Origin: an uncultured Bacteroidota bacterium
GTDB lineage: Bacteria; Bacteroidota; Bacteroidia; Chitinophagales; Chitinophagaceae
Assembly (NCBI GenBank): GCA_903835145.1
Contig: CAILMA010000641.1
Coordinates: 1-7,242 of the forward strand
Reading direction: 5' to 3'
Length of the DNA stretch: 7,242 bases
Shown: one piece after another, positions 1 to 6,745 of the stretch
How the letters are laid out: each line of letters starts with the position of its first letter
Numbering within the stretch: position 1 is the stretch's first letter
Program-made: the position numbers and the translations under genes
Notes under the pieces: generated by a model
What the model was told of the DNA's origin: nothing
Seen by the model: the letters and a program-made list of their open reading frames with translations, nothing else
Databases searched by the model: none

Positions 1-3000
1 GGTGTGGTTCTTATTTCTTACACAGTTACGAATAGTTGCGGAACGGCAAATGCTACGAGCTCTGTCACCGTAAATGCGCTTCCAATCGTTGCTCCAATTA
101 CCGGACCACTTTCTGTTTGCGTAGGTTCAACTATTACATTGAACGACGCTTCTGGCACGGGCGCATGGTCAAGCAGCAACAGCAGCGTTGCTACTATTGA
201 TGCCGCAGGTATCCTTTACCCTGTGTCGGTAGGCATTGATACCGTATCTTATGCCGTAACAAATGTGTGCGGTGTAACTACCATTACTTATGTTGACACG
301 ATATATGGCTTACCTGTTGTATCTCCTATTACAGGGATAACGACTTTGTGCCCCGGCACTGCTTCGGCGCTTAACGATGTTACCCCCAGTGGTGCATGGT
401 CAAGCAGCGACTTACTCATTGCGACCGTAGATGCAACCGGCGTATTGAACGCAGTTGCGACCGGTAGTGCTACAATTACTTATACTGTTACTGACGTTTG
501 CGGTTCTACTTTCGTTACTACACCTGTAACCGTTAATCCATTGCCGAATGCAGGATTAATTACTGGTGCGGCTTCTGTTTGTGTTACATTGACCAATCCT
601 TTGCTTGATCCTTCGGCTGGAGGTACATGGAGCAGTGACGATTTAACTATCGCTACAGTAGATGCTGCAGGGATGGTGACTGGTGTTGCCGGCGGTGCCA
701 CAACAATTACATATACAGTTAGCAATAGCTGCGGAACAGATTTCACAACTCAGGCTATGGCGGTAAATGTTTTCCCATCTATGGCGTCCGTTACTGGTGT
801 TGATTCTGCCTGCGTGGGTGGTTCAACTATCGTTTCTGATGCAACGCCATTGGGCACATGGTCAACAAGTAATATACTGGTAGCTACGATTGATGCAACT
901 GGTACTGTTTATGGTGCCTCAGTTGGCTCTGTTACTATTACTTACGCAATGACAAACGGCTGCGGTGAAACTGATTCGCTCTTAAATATGAACATTGTAG
1001 GTCCTCCTGCAGTCGCTGTAATTACTGGTGGTACATTCCCATTATGCGTTGGTGCAACTACAACTATTGCAGATGCGACTACCGGTGGTAGCTGGACTTC
1101 AATAAACACAGGCGTTGCTACTGTTGACGGTACAGGTTTGGTTACCGGTGTTTCTGCTGATACCGTTACAATTTTCTACACTGTAACTTCTGCTTGCGGT
1201 TCTACGAGCACAGGGTTTGTTGCTACCATCGGTCTCGCACCAGTAGCGGGTACTATCACTGGTACACCTACAGTTTGTGCAGGCTCTATCACATCACTCG
1301 CTGATGCAGCGACTGGCGGTACATGGAGCAGCAGCAACAACGCTATTGCGACTGTTGATGTTTCAGGAAATGTTTCTGGTGTAGCAAGAGGGGTTGATAC
1401 TATTTCCTACACGGTAATAAGTACATGTGCTACCGCTGTTGCAACAATGGTTGTGACAGTAAATGATATCCCTGCTCTGAGCGCAATCGGCGGCCCAACT
1501 TCGGTTTGTCAGGGTTCAGTTATTGTACTCACTAACGATACACTCGGTGGCACATGGAGTAGCACAGATATTACTTTAGCAACTGTAGATGCAGCCGGCA
1601 ATGTAACCGGCGTTGCTTCTGGTATTGATACTATTAAATACACACTTACAAATGCCTGCGGTACTACCGATTCAGCAATTGCAATAACAGTTAACCCACT
1701 GCCGGTAATTACCGATATTACTGGTGTTGATAGTGTTTGCGTTTCTGCAATAACAACCTTGGCTGACGGCACCTCTGGTGGTACTTGGTCAACAAGCGAT
1801 GTAACCCTTGCTACCGTTGATGCTTCAGGTAACGTAACTGGTGTTGGTGCAGGTAATGTTATCGTTACTTATACTTACACTAATGTTTGTGGTACCGTAG
1901 ATACTACCTATCCGGTATTGGTTAACGACGTTCCAATTGTAGCTTCAATCACTGGTGCTACTTCGGTTTGTGTAGGCACATCTGCACTCCAAAGCGATGG
2001 TACTCCGGGTGGAGTTTGGGTAACTGGTGATGCAACTATTGCAACTGTTGATGCTGTAGGTAATGTTACAGGTGAAGGCGCTGGTACTGTTCTTATATAC
2101 TACTCTGTTTCTGGTACATGCGGTACTACATTTACAACTACTTCAATATCTGTAACACCTATTCCTGTACTTGCCGCAATCACTGGTACTACAGTTGTTT
2201 GCGTTGGTTCTACAACAACCCTTGCCGATACAACTTCAGGTGGAAACTGGAGTTCGAGCGATGTAACAGTGGCTACAGTAGATGCGGCAGGTGTAGTAAC
2301 AGGTACTGGCGCTGGTACAGCGACAATATCTTACAACATTCCTTCTGCATGTGGAACTTTCGATACTACAATTTCAATTACTGTTAATGCCGCTCCAACG
2401 GTAGGTGCTATCACTGGTACATCTTCATTCTGTATTGGTGCTACTTCGTCACTTGGCGATACAACAGCAGCGGGTACATGGACCAGTAGCGATACTACCA
2501 TTGCTCGTGTTGATGCTTCCGGTGTTGTAACCGGCGTAGTCGCTGGTACAGCAGTAATATCGTATTCTTTAACCAACAGTTGTGGCACTACTTCATCCTT
2601 GCTTACTGTAACCGTTAATCCTGCTCCTGGTGTTGCGCCAATAGGTGGCACGCTTTCAATTTGTGGTACAGGTACAGCTTCTGTTTCTGATGCAACTGCA
2701 GGTGGTAGCTGGAGCAGCAGCAACATGTCTGTTGCTACAATAGATGCTTCTGGCAACATCACAGCTCTTTCAGCTGGTTCTACATTGATTTCTTACACTG
2801 TTACGAGCGGTGCAGGATGTACTGCAGCTGATACTACAACGTTTACAGTTCATTCGCTCCCTGCATTATCGCCAATAAGCGGACCTTCTGGTTTGTCAGT
2901 TGGTACAACAATCACGCTTACTGATACAGCTTCTGGTGGTGTTTGGTCTATCAGCCGCACAAGTATCGCTACGATAAACAGCTCAACTGGCGTCGTTGGT

Positions 3001-3795
3001 GGTGTTTCACTCGGTGCTGATACTGTTACTTACACTGTTACTAATTCGTTCGGTTGTTCTTCAAGCGTAACACGCCGTGTGGTAGTTGCTGGTTCATTTG
3101 GCTCAAGCTTCATATTCCCATCGGGCTCTGTAACGCTATGTCATGGTGCTCCAATTCCATTGGTTGTGTTCACTCCTGATACTACGAACCTGTTCACTTA
3201 TCAATGGTATCACAATGGTGTTGCCATTGCGGGTGCAACTGATTCAACTTACATTGCAGATACATTTGGTGTGTTCACCGCAGTTATCAGCAATGCTTCT
3301 GGTAGCGCAATGTTGACTGGTGTTACCATTGTTACTCCTCCAAACCCAATCATCAACATTACCGGTGGTAATATCCTCTATACTGGTTCATTCCCAAGCT
3401 ACCAATGGTTCTACAATGGCGCTCCTATTGCAGGTTCTACCAGCAGCGTTCAAACAGAAATTGGCCTCGGAAATTACCAGGTAGCAGTAACTGATGCAAA
3501 TGGCTGTACTGATACGTCGTCCATCTTTATGGATACATTGGTTACAACAAATGTTGGCGGTGTTAATGAACCTGGAATTCGGATTTATCCTAATCCTGCA
3601 ACGTCAATAATTACCATTGAGGCACAGGGCAAGGTGAATGTTACTTTGTTCGCGGCTGACGGTAAGATGGTATTGCGTAAAAATGATGCACGTTCATTGG
3701 ATGTAACTGATTTGTCAAGCGGCATGTACATGATTATGATTTATGATGAAAATAACGTTTTACTCAAAGTGGATAAATTCATGAAAGTGGAATAA
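1..3795 (+). CDS. Large secreted BIG2/Ig-like repeat protein with T9SS type A sorting domain (5' end missing)
   Basis: The frame is open from base 1 and ends at TAA 3793-3795, giving 1264 visible residues. The real start and signal peptide lie upstream of the window; the GTG at 4-6 is only an internal valine in the same frame. Residues 1-26 are the tail of one repeat, and residues 27-1031 are thirteen tandem repeats of 77-79 residues. These have the BIG2-like pattern: ITG, a VCVG cysteine, GGTW, ATVDA.G.VTGV, then ITYTVTN.CGT. Residues about 1032-1190 hold two shorter Ig-like modules centred on YQW at 1067-1069 and 1134-1136. Residues 1193-1264 are a T9SS sorting domain beginning IRIYPNPA. 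By family knowledge, such proteins are exported by Sec, cross the outer membrane by T9SS, and are released or anchored on the surface. An adhesin or matrix role is inference. No enzyme domain is visible. The protein is rich in Thr, Ser, Val, Ala and Gly with very few charged residues in the repeats. A hairpin follows the stop. Confidence 0.95.
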   Translation, partial: GVVLISYTVTNSCGTANATSSVTVNALPIVAPITGPLSVCVGSTITLNDASGTGAWSSSNSSVATIDAAGILYPVSVGIDTVSYAVTNVCGVTTITYVDTIYGLPVVSPITGITTLCPGTASALNDVTPSGAWSSSDLLIATVDATGVLNAVATGSATITYTVTDVCGSTFVTTPVTVNPLPNAGLITGAASVCVTLTNPLLDPSAGGTWSSDDLTIATVDAAGMVTGVAGGATTITYTVSNSCGTDFTTQAMAVNVFPSMASVTGVDSACVGGSTIVSDATPLGTWSTSNILVATIDATGTVYGASVGSVTITYAMTNGCGETDSLLNMNIVGPPAVAVITGGTFPLCVGATTTIADATTGGSWTSINTGVATVDGTGLVTGVSADTVTIFYTVTSACGSTSTGFVATIGLAPVAGTITGTPTVCAGSITSLADAATGGTWSSSNNAIATVDVSGNVSGVARGVDTISYTVISTCATAVATMVVTVNDIPALSAIGGPTSVCQGSVIVLTNDTLGGTWSSTDITLATVDAAGNVTGVASGIDTIKYTLTNACGTTDSAIAITVNPLPVITDITGVDSVCVSAITTLADGTSGGTWSTSDVTLATVDASGNVTGVGAGNVIVTYTYTNVCGTVDTTYPVLVNDVPIVASITGATSVCVGTSALQSDGTPGGVWVTGDATIATVDAVGNVTGEGAGTVLIYYSVSGTCGTTFTTTSISVTPIPVLAAITGTTVVCVGSTTTLADTTSGGNWSSSDVTVATVDAAGVVTGTGAGTATISYNIPSACGTFDTTISITVNAAPTVGAITGTSSFCIGATSSLGDTTAAGTWTSSDTTIARVDASGVVTGVVAGTAVISYSLTNSCGTTSSLLTVTVNPAPGVAPIGGTLSICGTGTASVSDATAGGSWSSSNMSVATIDASGNITALSAGSTLISYTVTSGAGCTAADTTTFTVHSLPALSPISGPSGLSVGTTITLTDTASGGVWSISRTSIATINSSTGVVGGVSLGADTVTYTVTNSFGCSSSVTRRVVVAGSFGSSFIFPSGSVTLCHGAPIPLVVFTPDTTNLFTYQWYHNGVAIAGATDSTYIADTFGVFTAVISNASGSAMLTGVTIVTPPNPIINITGGNILYTGSFPSYQWFYNGAPIAGSTSSVQTEIGLGNYQVAVTDANGCTDTSSIFMDTLVTTNVGGVNEPGIRIYPNPATSIITIEAQGKVNVTLFAADGKMVLRKNDARSLDVTDLSSGMYMIMIYDENNVLLKVDKFMKVE
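79..3093 (+). repeat. Thirteen tandem 231-base protein-coding repeats (BIG2/Ig-like modules)
   Basis: Aligning the translation on the ITG motif gives unit starts at 79, 310, 541, 772, 1003, 1237, 1468, 1699, 1930, 2161, 2392, 2623 and 2857. Units 1-4 and 6-11 are exactly 77 codons; units 5 and 12 are 78 and unit 13 is 79. Twelve of the thirteen units carry two cysteines, usually at unit positions 14 and 64, and all carry a Trp near position 30. The repetition is much stronger in protein than in DNA: the same residues are spelled with different codons from unit to unit. This points to an old array under protein-level selection rather than a recent expansion. The period is whole codons throughout, so gain or loss of a unit would stay in frame. 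Confidence 0.93.
3577..3792 (+). other. T9SS type A C-terminal sorting domain (Por secretion system type)
   Basis: The last 72 residues of the repeat protein start with IRIYPNPA, the classic opening of the type A sorting domain. They continue through a VTLFAADGKMVLR strand-turn-strand and the LDVTDLSSGMYMIMI segment, and end with a lysine-rich strand near KVDKFMKVE. This domain directs cargo through the type IX secretion system in Bacteroidota and is normally cleaved off during export. A Val/Asn/Gly linker (NVGGVNEPG) separates it from the last Ig-like module. It is the strongest taxonomic marker in the window. Confidence 0.93.
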
Positions 3796-3828
3796 CCCCT
3801 GATTAAGATCGATTTTTCGATGAAATAT

Positions 3829-3858
3829 GAAGGCAGGTTCCGCAAGGGGCCTGCCTTC
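3829..3858 (+). terminator. Hairpin terminator after the repeat protein gene
   Basis: Bases 3829-3841 (GAAGGCAGGTTCC) pair with 3846-3858 (GGGGCCTGCCTTC) in a 13-pair stem without bulges, including two G-U pairs, closed by the tetraloop GCAA (3842-3845), a stable GNRA loop. It lies 34 bases after the repeat-protein stop and 37 bases before the next gene. The T tract after it is poor (CTTAT), so it is not a textbook intrinsic terminator. It may instead act as a 3'-end stabiliser or terminate with help. The structure is read directly from the sequence; the function is inference. Confidence 0.65.
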
Positions 3859-3894
3859 CTTATGAAAACTAAATATTAGGTAAAGTGCTTTTTT

Positions 3895-4266
3895 ATGAAA
3901 GGTTGGAAAACAATAGCGTTGCTAATAGTCTCTAATATGTTTATGACTTTTGCCTGGTACGGTCACCTGAAGTTTAAACAATATGAATGGGGTAAGAACC
4001 TTGGTCTTTTCTCTGTTATCCTTATTAGCTGGGGGCTGGCTTTCTTTGAGTATCTGTTTCAGGTGCCGGCCAATAAGGGAGGCTTTTCCGAAAACGGGGG
4101 GCCATTTAGCCTTGTAGAATTAAAAACAATTCAGGAAGCTATAACCCTGACTGTGTTTATGGTATTCAGTTTAATCTTATTTCGGGAACAGAAACTGGCA
4201 TGGAATCACTTGCTTGGCTTTACATTTATAGTTGCAGCAGTTTATGTAATATTCAAGAAATGGTAG
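3895..4266 (+). CDS. DMT-like small membrane protein, DUF486 family
   Basis: This encodes 123 residues, about the usual length for this family of half-size drug/metabolite-transporter-like proteins (DUF486, COG3169). Four hydrophobic segments fit residues about 5-22, 35-55, 80-96 and 102-120. Family-type motifs are FAWYGHLKF (19-27), WGLAFFEYLFQVPANK (46-61), LKTIQEAITLTVF (76-88) and the C-terminal helix ending in KKW. It should sit in the inner membrane. By analogy to other four-helix DMT proteins it may work as a dimer, but no substrate is established for the family and none is suggested here. The ATG at 3895 places the first helix correctly. No strong ribosome binding site is seen, only TTAGGTAAAG ending 9 bases upstream, and I found no clear promoter in the 99-base gap before it. 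It is probably a stand-alone gene, or is read through from upstream. Confidence 0.88.
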   Translation: MKGWKTIALLIVSNMFMTFAWYGHLKFKQYEWGKNLGLFSVILISWGLAFFEYLFQVPANKGGFSENGGPFSLVELKTIQEAITLTVFMVFSLILFREQKLAWNHLLGFTFIVAAVYVIFKKW

Positions 4267-4342
4267 GTTGTTGCTTTCGCCGGTATTGTCCGTTGGCATT
4301 TGATAGCCGGTTTTCACAATCCGGAAGATTTTGTCTTTGCAA
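4267..4342 (+). other. Spacer with weak alternative stems (GCCGG / TTGGC / GCCGG)
   Basis: This is the non-coding stretch after the DMT-like gene. GCCGG occurs at 4279-4283 and 4306-4310, and TTGGC at 4293-4297 can pair (three G-C and two G-U pairs) with either copy. The second pairing is followed directly by TTTT at 4311-4314, so it could be a weak terminator for the upstream gene. The stems are short and this could be chance. Confidence 0.25.
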
Positions 4343-4372
4343 TTTGGAAGTAAATGTGATTCCCTACCTTTG
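4343..4372 (+). promoter_or_regulatory. Bacteroidota sigma-70-type promoter for feoB
   Basis: TTTG at 4343-4346 and TACCTTTG at 4365-4372 match the Bacteroidota consensus (TTTG near -33, TAnnTTTG near -7) with an 18-base spacer, inside the known range. A second TTTG at 4336-4339 would need a 25-base spacer and is less likely. The expected start of transcription is about 4377-4380, only a few bases before the feoB ATG at 4384. I see no Fur-like or other clear inverted-repeat operator over it. Confidence 0.72.
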
Positions 4373-4383
4373 TGCCCGCATCC

Positions 4384-6501
4384 ATGGCCAGCACATTTAC
4401 CATCGCATTGGTTGGAAACCCGAACAGCGGGAAAAGTTCCCTCTTTAATGCACTTACAGGTCTCAATCAGAAAGTGGGCAACTTTCCTGGGGTAACTGTG
4501 GATAAAAAGACCGGAGTCGCTAAGATTTCTGAAAACCTTTCAGCTCACATAATCGACTTACCAGGTACTTACAGTTTATACCCCAAAAGTGCAGATGAGC
4601 AGGTGACCTATGAAGTGTTGCTCAATCAACAAAGTGCTGACCGACCTAACTTGATAGTAGTGATTGCCGATGCGTCCAATCTTAAGCGCAATTTGCTTTT
4701 TTGCTCTCAGATAATGGATTTGAAAATTCCCGTAGTCATCGCGCTTACGATGATGGACATCGCCGAACGGAAAGGAATCTCAATAAATACTTCAGGATTA
4801 GAAAAGAGCCTTGGTGTGCCGGTACTCGCAATCAATCCCAGGAAAGACAAGGGTATAGGACAATTGAAAAAAGCGATGGTTGCTGTTGCTGAAAAGAAGC
4901 CTGCGGTGTTGCCTGATTTTATTTCAATTGAATCCTTGACAGGTGCATGGATACATGAACTTACGCATGTTACATTGCAGGACAGCAACTATGCTGCACT
5001 CCACGTTGCCTGTAATTTTAAAGAGCTGAAATATATCAATGCGGCGCAGCGTATTGGCATTGGTGCGTTGATAGGGGAGAATGCATTTCAGAAGACCAAG
5101 GTTCAGGCCGAGGAGATCATGCTCCGGTACCGAAAGATAGATGCCATCATGGCTCAGAACGTTGTCGTGGAAAACCCTGAACAAAAAGTTGCCGCAAGCG
5201 ATAAGATAGACAAAGTATTATTGCATCCTGTTTGGGGCAATGTCATTTTGCTCAGCGTTTTATTCATATTGTTTCAAAGCATATTCTGGCTGGCACGTTA
5301 CCCCATGGATTGGATTCAGCAGTTATTTGCCCATGGCGGCGACTTGTTGGGTTCTGTAATTCCTGATGGCATGTGGAAGGATCTACTGCTAAATGGTCTT
5401 CTCGCTGGGATAAGTGGGATTATGGTTTTTGTGCCACAAATCATGATTCTTTTTGGATTTATAACGGTTCTTGAGGATACCGGCTATATGGCGCGAATCA
5501 GTTTCCTTACTGACCGTATCATGCGCAGCGCCGGGCTCAACGGTAGGTCCGTGATGCCGCTCATAAGCGGTATGGCATGTGCAGTACCTGCAATCATGGC
5601 TGCCCGTACTATTCAAAACAAGAAAGAAAGGTTGATAACAATACTCGTTACGCCGCTCATGAGCTGCTCAGCCCGATTGCCTGTCTATACAATGTTGATT
5701 GCATTGGTGATACCTAACAAAGCCGTGGCGGGCATTTTTAATCTGCAGGGGCTCGTATTGATGGGGCTATACCTTTTGGGTTTTTTCATGGCGCTTATTG
5801 TGGCAAAGGTGATGGATCTCCTTATTTCAACAAAGGAGCGATCATATTTTCTTATGGAACTCCCCGTATACCGCTCACCAAGGTGGAAGAATGTTGGCAT
5901 CACCATGGTGGAGAAAGGTAAGATATTCATAAAAGACGTGGGTAAGATCATTATCATTCTTTCGCTTGTTTTATGGGTTTTAGCAAGTTTTGGTCCACCC
6001 GGAGCGATGCAAAAAGTGGAAGAACAATACGCTGTACTTTTAAAACAGCACCCTGATCAACAAAACCAGCTACAGCACGAAAAAGCCACTGCAAAACTCG
6101 AACACTCTTTTGCAGGGTTAATGGGGAAGGGTATTGAGCCATTAATTCGGCCGCTGGGGTATGACTGGAAGATCGGGATAGCATTAATTACTTCATTTGC
6201 TGCGAGAGAGGTTTTTGTGGGCACAATGGCTACACTATACAGCGTGGGCGATGCATCAACGGAGATGAAAACATTGGAGCAAAAGATGAGGGATGCTCGT
6301 CGCTCCGATGGCACTCCGGTTTATACCCTGGCCGCCGGCCTTTCACTGCTCATCTTTTATGTATTTGCAATGCAGTGTATGAGCACGATGGCTATTGTAA
6401 AGCGCGAGACCCGCAGTTGGAAGTATCCGTTAATACAGTTTGCATATATGCTGGGGCTCGCCTACGGCGCTGCTTTTATTGTTTTTACAATTTTTAAATA
6501 G
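4384..6501 (+). CDS. feoB: FeoB, GTP-dependent ferrous iron transporter of the inner membrane
   Basis: This encodes 705 residues from ATG 4384, within the normal FeoB range. The N-terminal G domain shows G1 GNPNSGKS (11-18), the G2 region VGNFPGVTVD (31-40) and G3 DLPG (58-61). The G4 position reads TMMD (122-125), where NxxD is expected. A helical linker (about 165-270) leads to the membrane part, opening at DKIDKVLLHPVWG (273 on). Gate motifs follow: LEDTGYMAR, GMACAVPAIMAARTI with Cys399, SCSARLPVY with Cys428, AAREVFVG (606-613) and AMQCMSTMA with Cys665. Cysteines at such sites have been proposed to line the FeoB pore. FeoB imports Fe2+ using GTP. A GTG four codons upstream (4372) is in frame, but its G is the last base of the -7 element, so ATG 4384 is preferred. 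No FeoA domain is fused and no feoA gene is in the window. No terminator is evident downstream. Confidence 0.96.
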   Translation: MASTFTIALVGNPNSGKSSLFNALTGLNQKVGNFPGVTVDKKTGVAKISENLSAHIIDLPGTYSLYPKSADEQVTYEVLLNQQSADRPNLIVVIADASNLKRNLLFCSQIMDLKIPVVIALTMMDIAERKGISINTSGLEKSLGVPVLAINPRKDKGIGQLKKAMVAVAEKKPAVLPDFISIESLTGAWIHELTHVTLQDSNYAALHVACNFKELKYINAAQRIGIGALIGENAFQKTKVQAEEIMLRYRKIDAIMAQNVVVENPEQKVAASDKIDKVLLHPVWGNVILLSVLFILFQSIFWLARYPMDWIQQLFAHGGDLLGSVIPDGMWKDLLLNGLLAGISGIMVFVPQIMILFGFITVLEDTGYMARISFLTDRIMRSAGLNGRSVMPLISGMACAVPAIMAARTIQNKKERLITILVTPLMSCSARLPVYTMLIALVIPNKAVAGIFNLQGLVLMGLYLLGFFMALIVAKVMDLLISTKERSYFLMELPVYRSPRWKNVGITMVEKGKIFIKDVGKIIIILSLVLWVLASFGPPGAMQKVEEQYAVLLKQHPDQQNQLQHEKATAKLEHSFAGLMGKGIEPLIRPLGYDWKIGIALITSFAAREVFVGTMATLYSVGDASTEMKTLEQKMRDARRSDGTPVYTLAAGLSLLIFYVFAMQCMSTMAIVKRETRSWKYPLIQFAYMLGLAYGAAFIVFTIFK

Positions 6502-6745
6502 CATATTGCTGTTAACATGGCAAGCTGAATAGTTGCGGTTCTGATAAGTTTTTGCGTGTTTGTACTAACGTTTTTTTATCGACATTTACGGAGGCCGCGG
6601 GCTTTGATATCCGTTTTAATTTGCCGGTTTTGCAAAATAAAATTTCGATAAAACAGTTAATAGCAAACTTATTATGCGCTCTTGTCTGCGCATTTGTTTA
6701 TTTTTACAACTACATTTTTAATTTTGCGCGCTTAAAAAGATTTTC
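6502..6745 (+). other. 244-base non-coding gap between feoB and purA
   Basis: No convincing gene is seen here. The stretch is AT-rich with several T runs (6571-6577 for example). It contains a perfect 10-base palindrome TTTTGCAAAA (6628-6637) and a 9-base inverted pair, TTTTATCGA (6574-6582) and TCGATAAAA (6645-6653), 62 bases apart. Just after the feoB stop, TTGC and GCAA flank a short loop containing TGTTAACA, without a T tract, so no good terminator is visible. A -7-like near match, TAATTTGC, lies at 6617-6624, and a full promoter match at 6693-6726. Confidence 0.6.
6693..6726 (+). promoter_or_regulatory. Bacteroidota sigma-70-type promoter for purA
   Basis: TTTG at 6693-6696 and TAATTTTG at 6719-6726 match the TTTG / TAnnTTTG consensus with a 22-base spacer, at the long end of the accepted range. 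Transcription would begin near 6731-6734, leaving a leader of about 12-15 bases before the purA ATG. The leader contains the A-rich run TTAAAAAGA (6732-6740), typical of Bacteroidota translation starts in place of a strong Shine-Dalgarno site. The surroundings are AT-rich, which raises the odds of a chance match. Confidence 0.6.

Noticed and set aside
2118..2387. An 89-codon + strand frame rich in Tyr, Cys, Asn and Arg inside the repeat array
   Set aside because: It is out of frame with a clearly coding, conserved repeat region, and its composition is what a frame-shifted Thr/Val/Gly repeat gives.
480..2762. Three 87-143 codon reading frames on the - strand opposite the repeat array (480-746, 1509-1772, 2331-2762)
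   Set aside because: They recur in the same antisense register as the 231-base repeat and translate its complement, giving similar low-complexity peptides. They are shadows of the repeat coding sequence.
79..3093. Repeat array considered as a CRISPR or non-coding satellite
   Set aside because: The period is 231 bases, contiguous with no spacers, fully open in one frame and conserved as protein. It is a coding domain array.
4372..4383. GTG at 4372 as the feoB start, adding four residues
   Set aside because: The G of this GTG is the last base of the -7 promoter element, so it would lie upstream of the transcript start. The FeoB G1 motif is well placed from ATG 4384.
4267..4383. Search for a Fur box (19-base GATAATGATAATCATTATC-like) in front of feoB
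   Set aside because: No A/T-rich inverted repeat resembling the consensus is visible. Regulation by another factor is possible but not supported here.
4701..6314. Several 60-90 codon frames on both strands within feoB
   Set aside because: All overlap the strongly supported feoB frame and show no recognisable motif or start signal.
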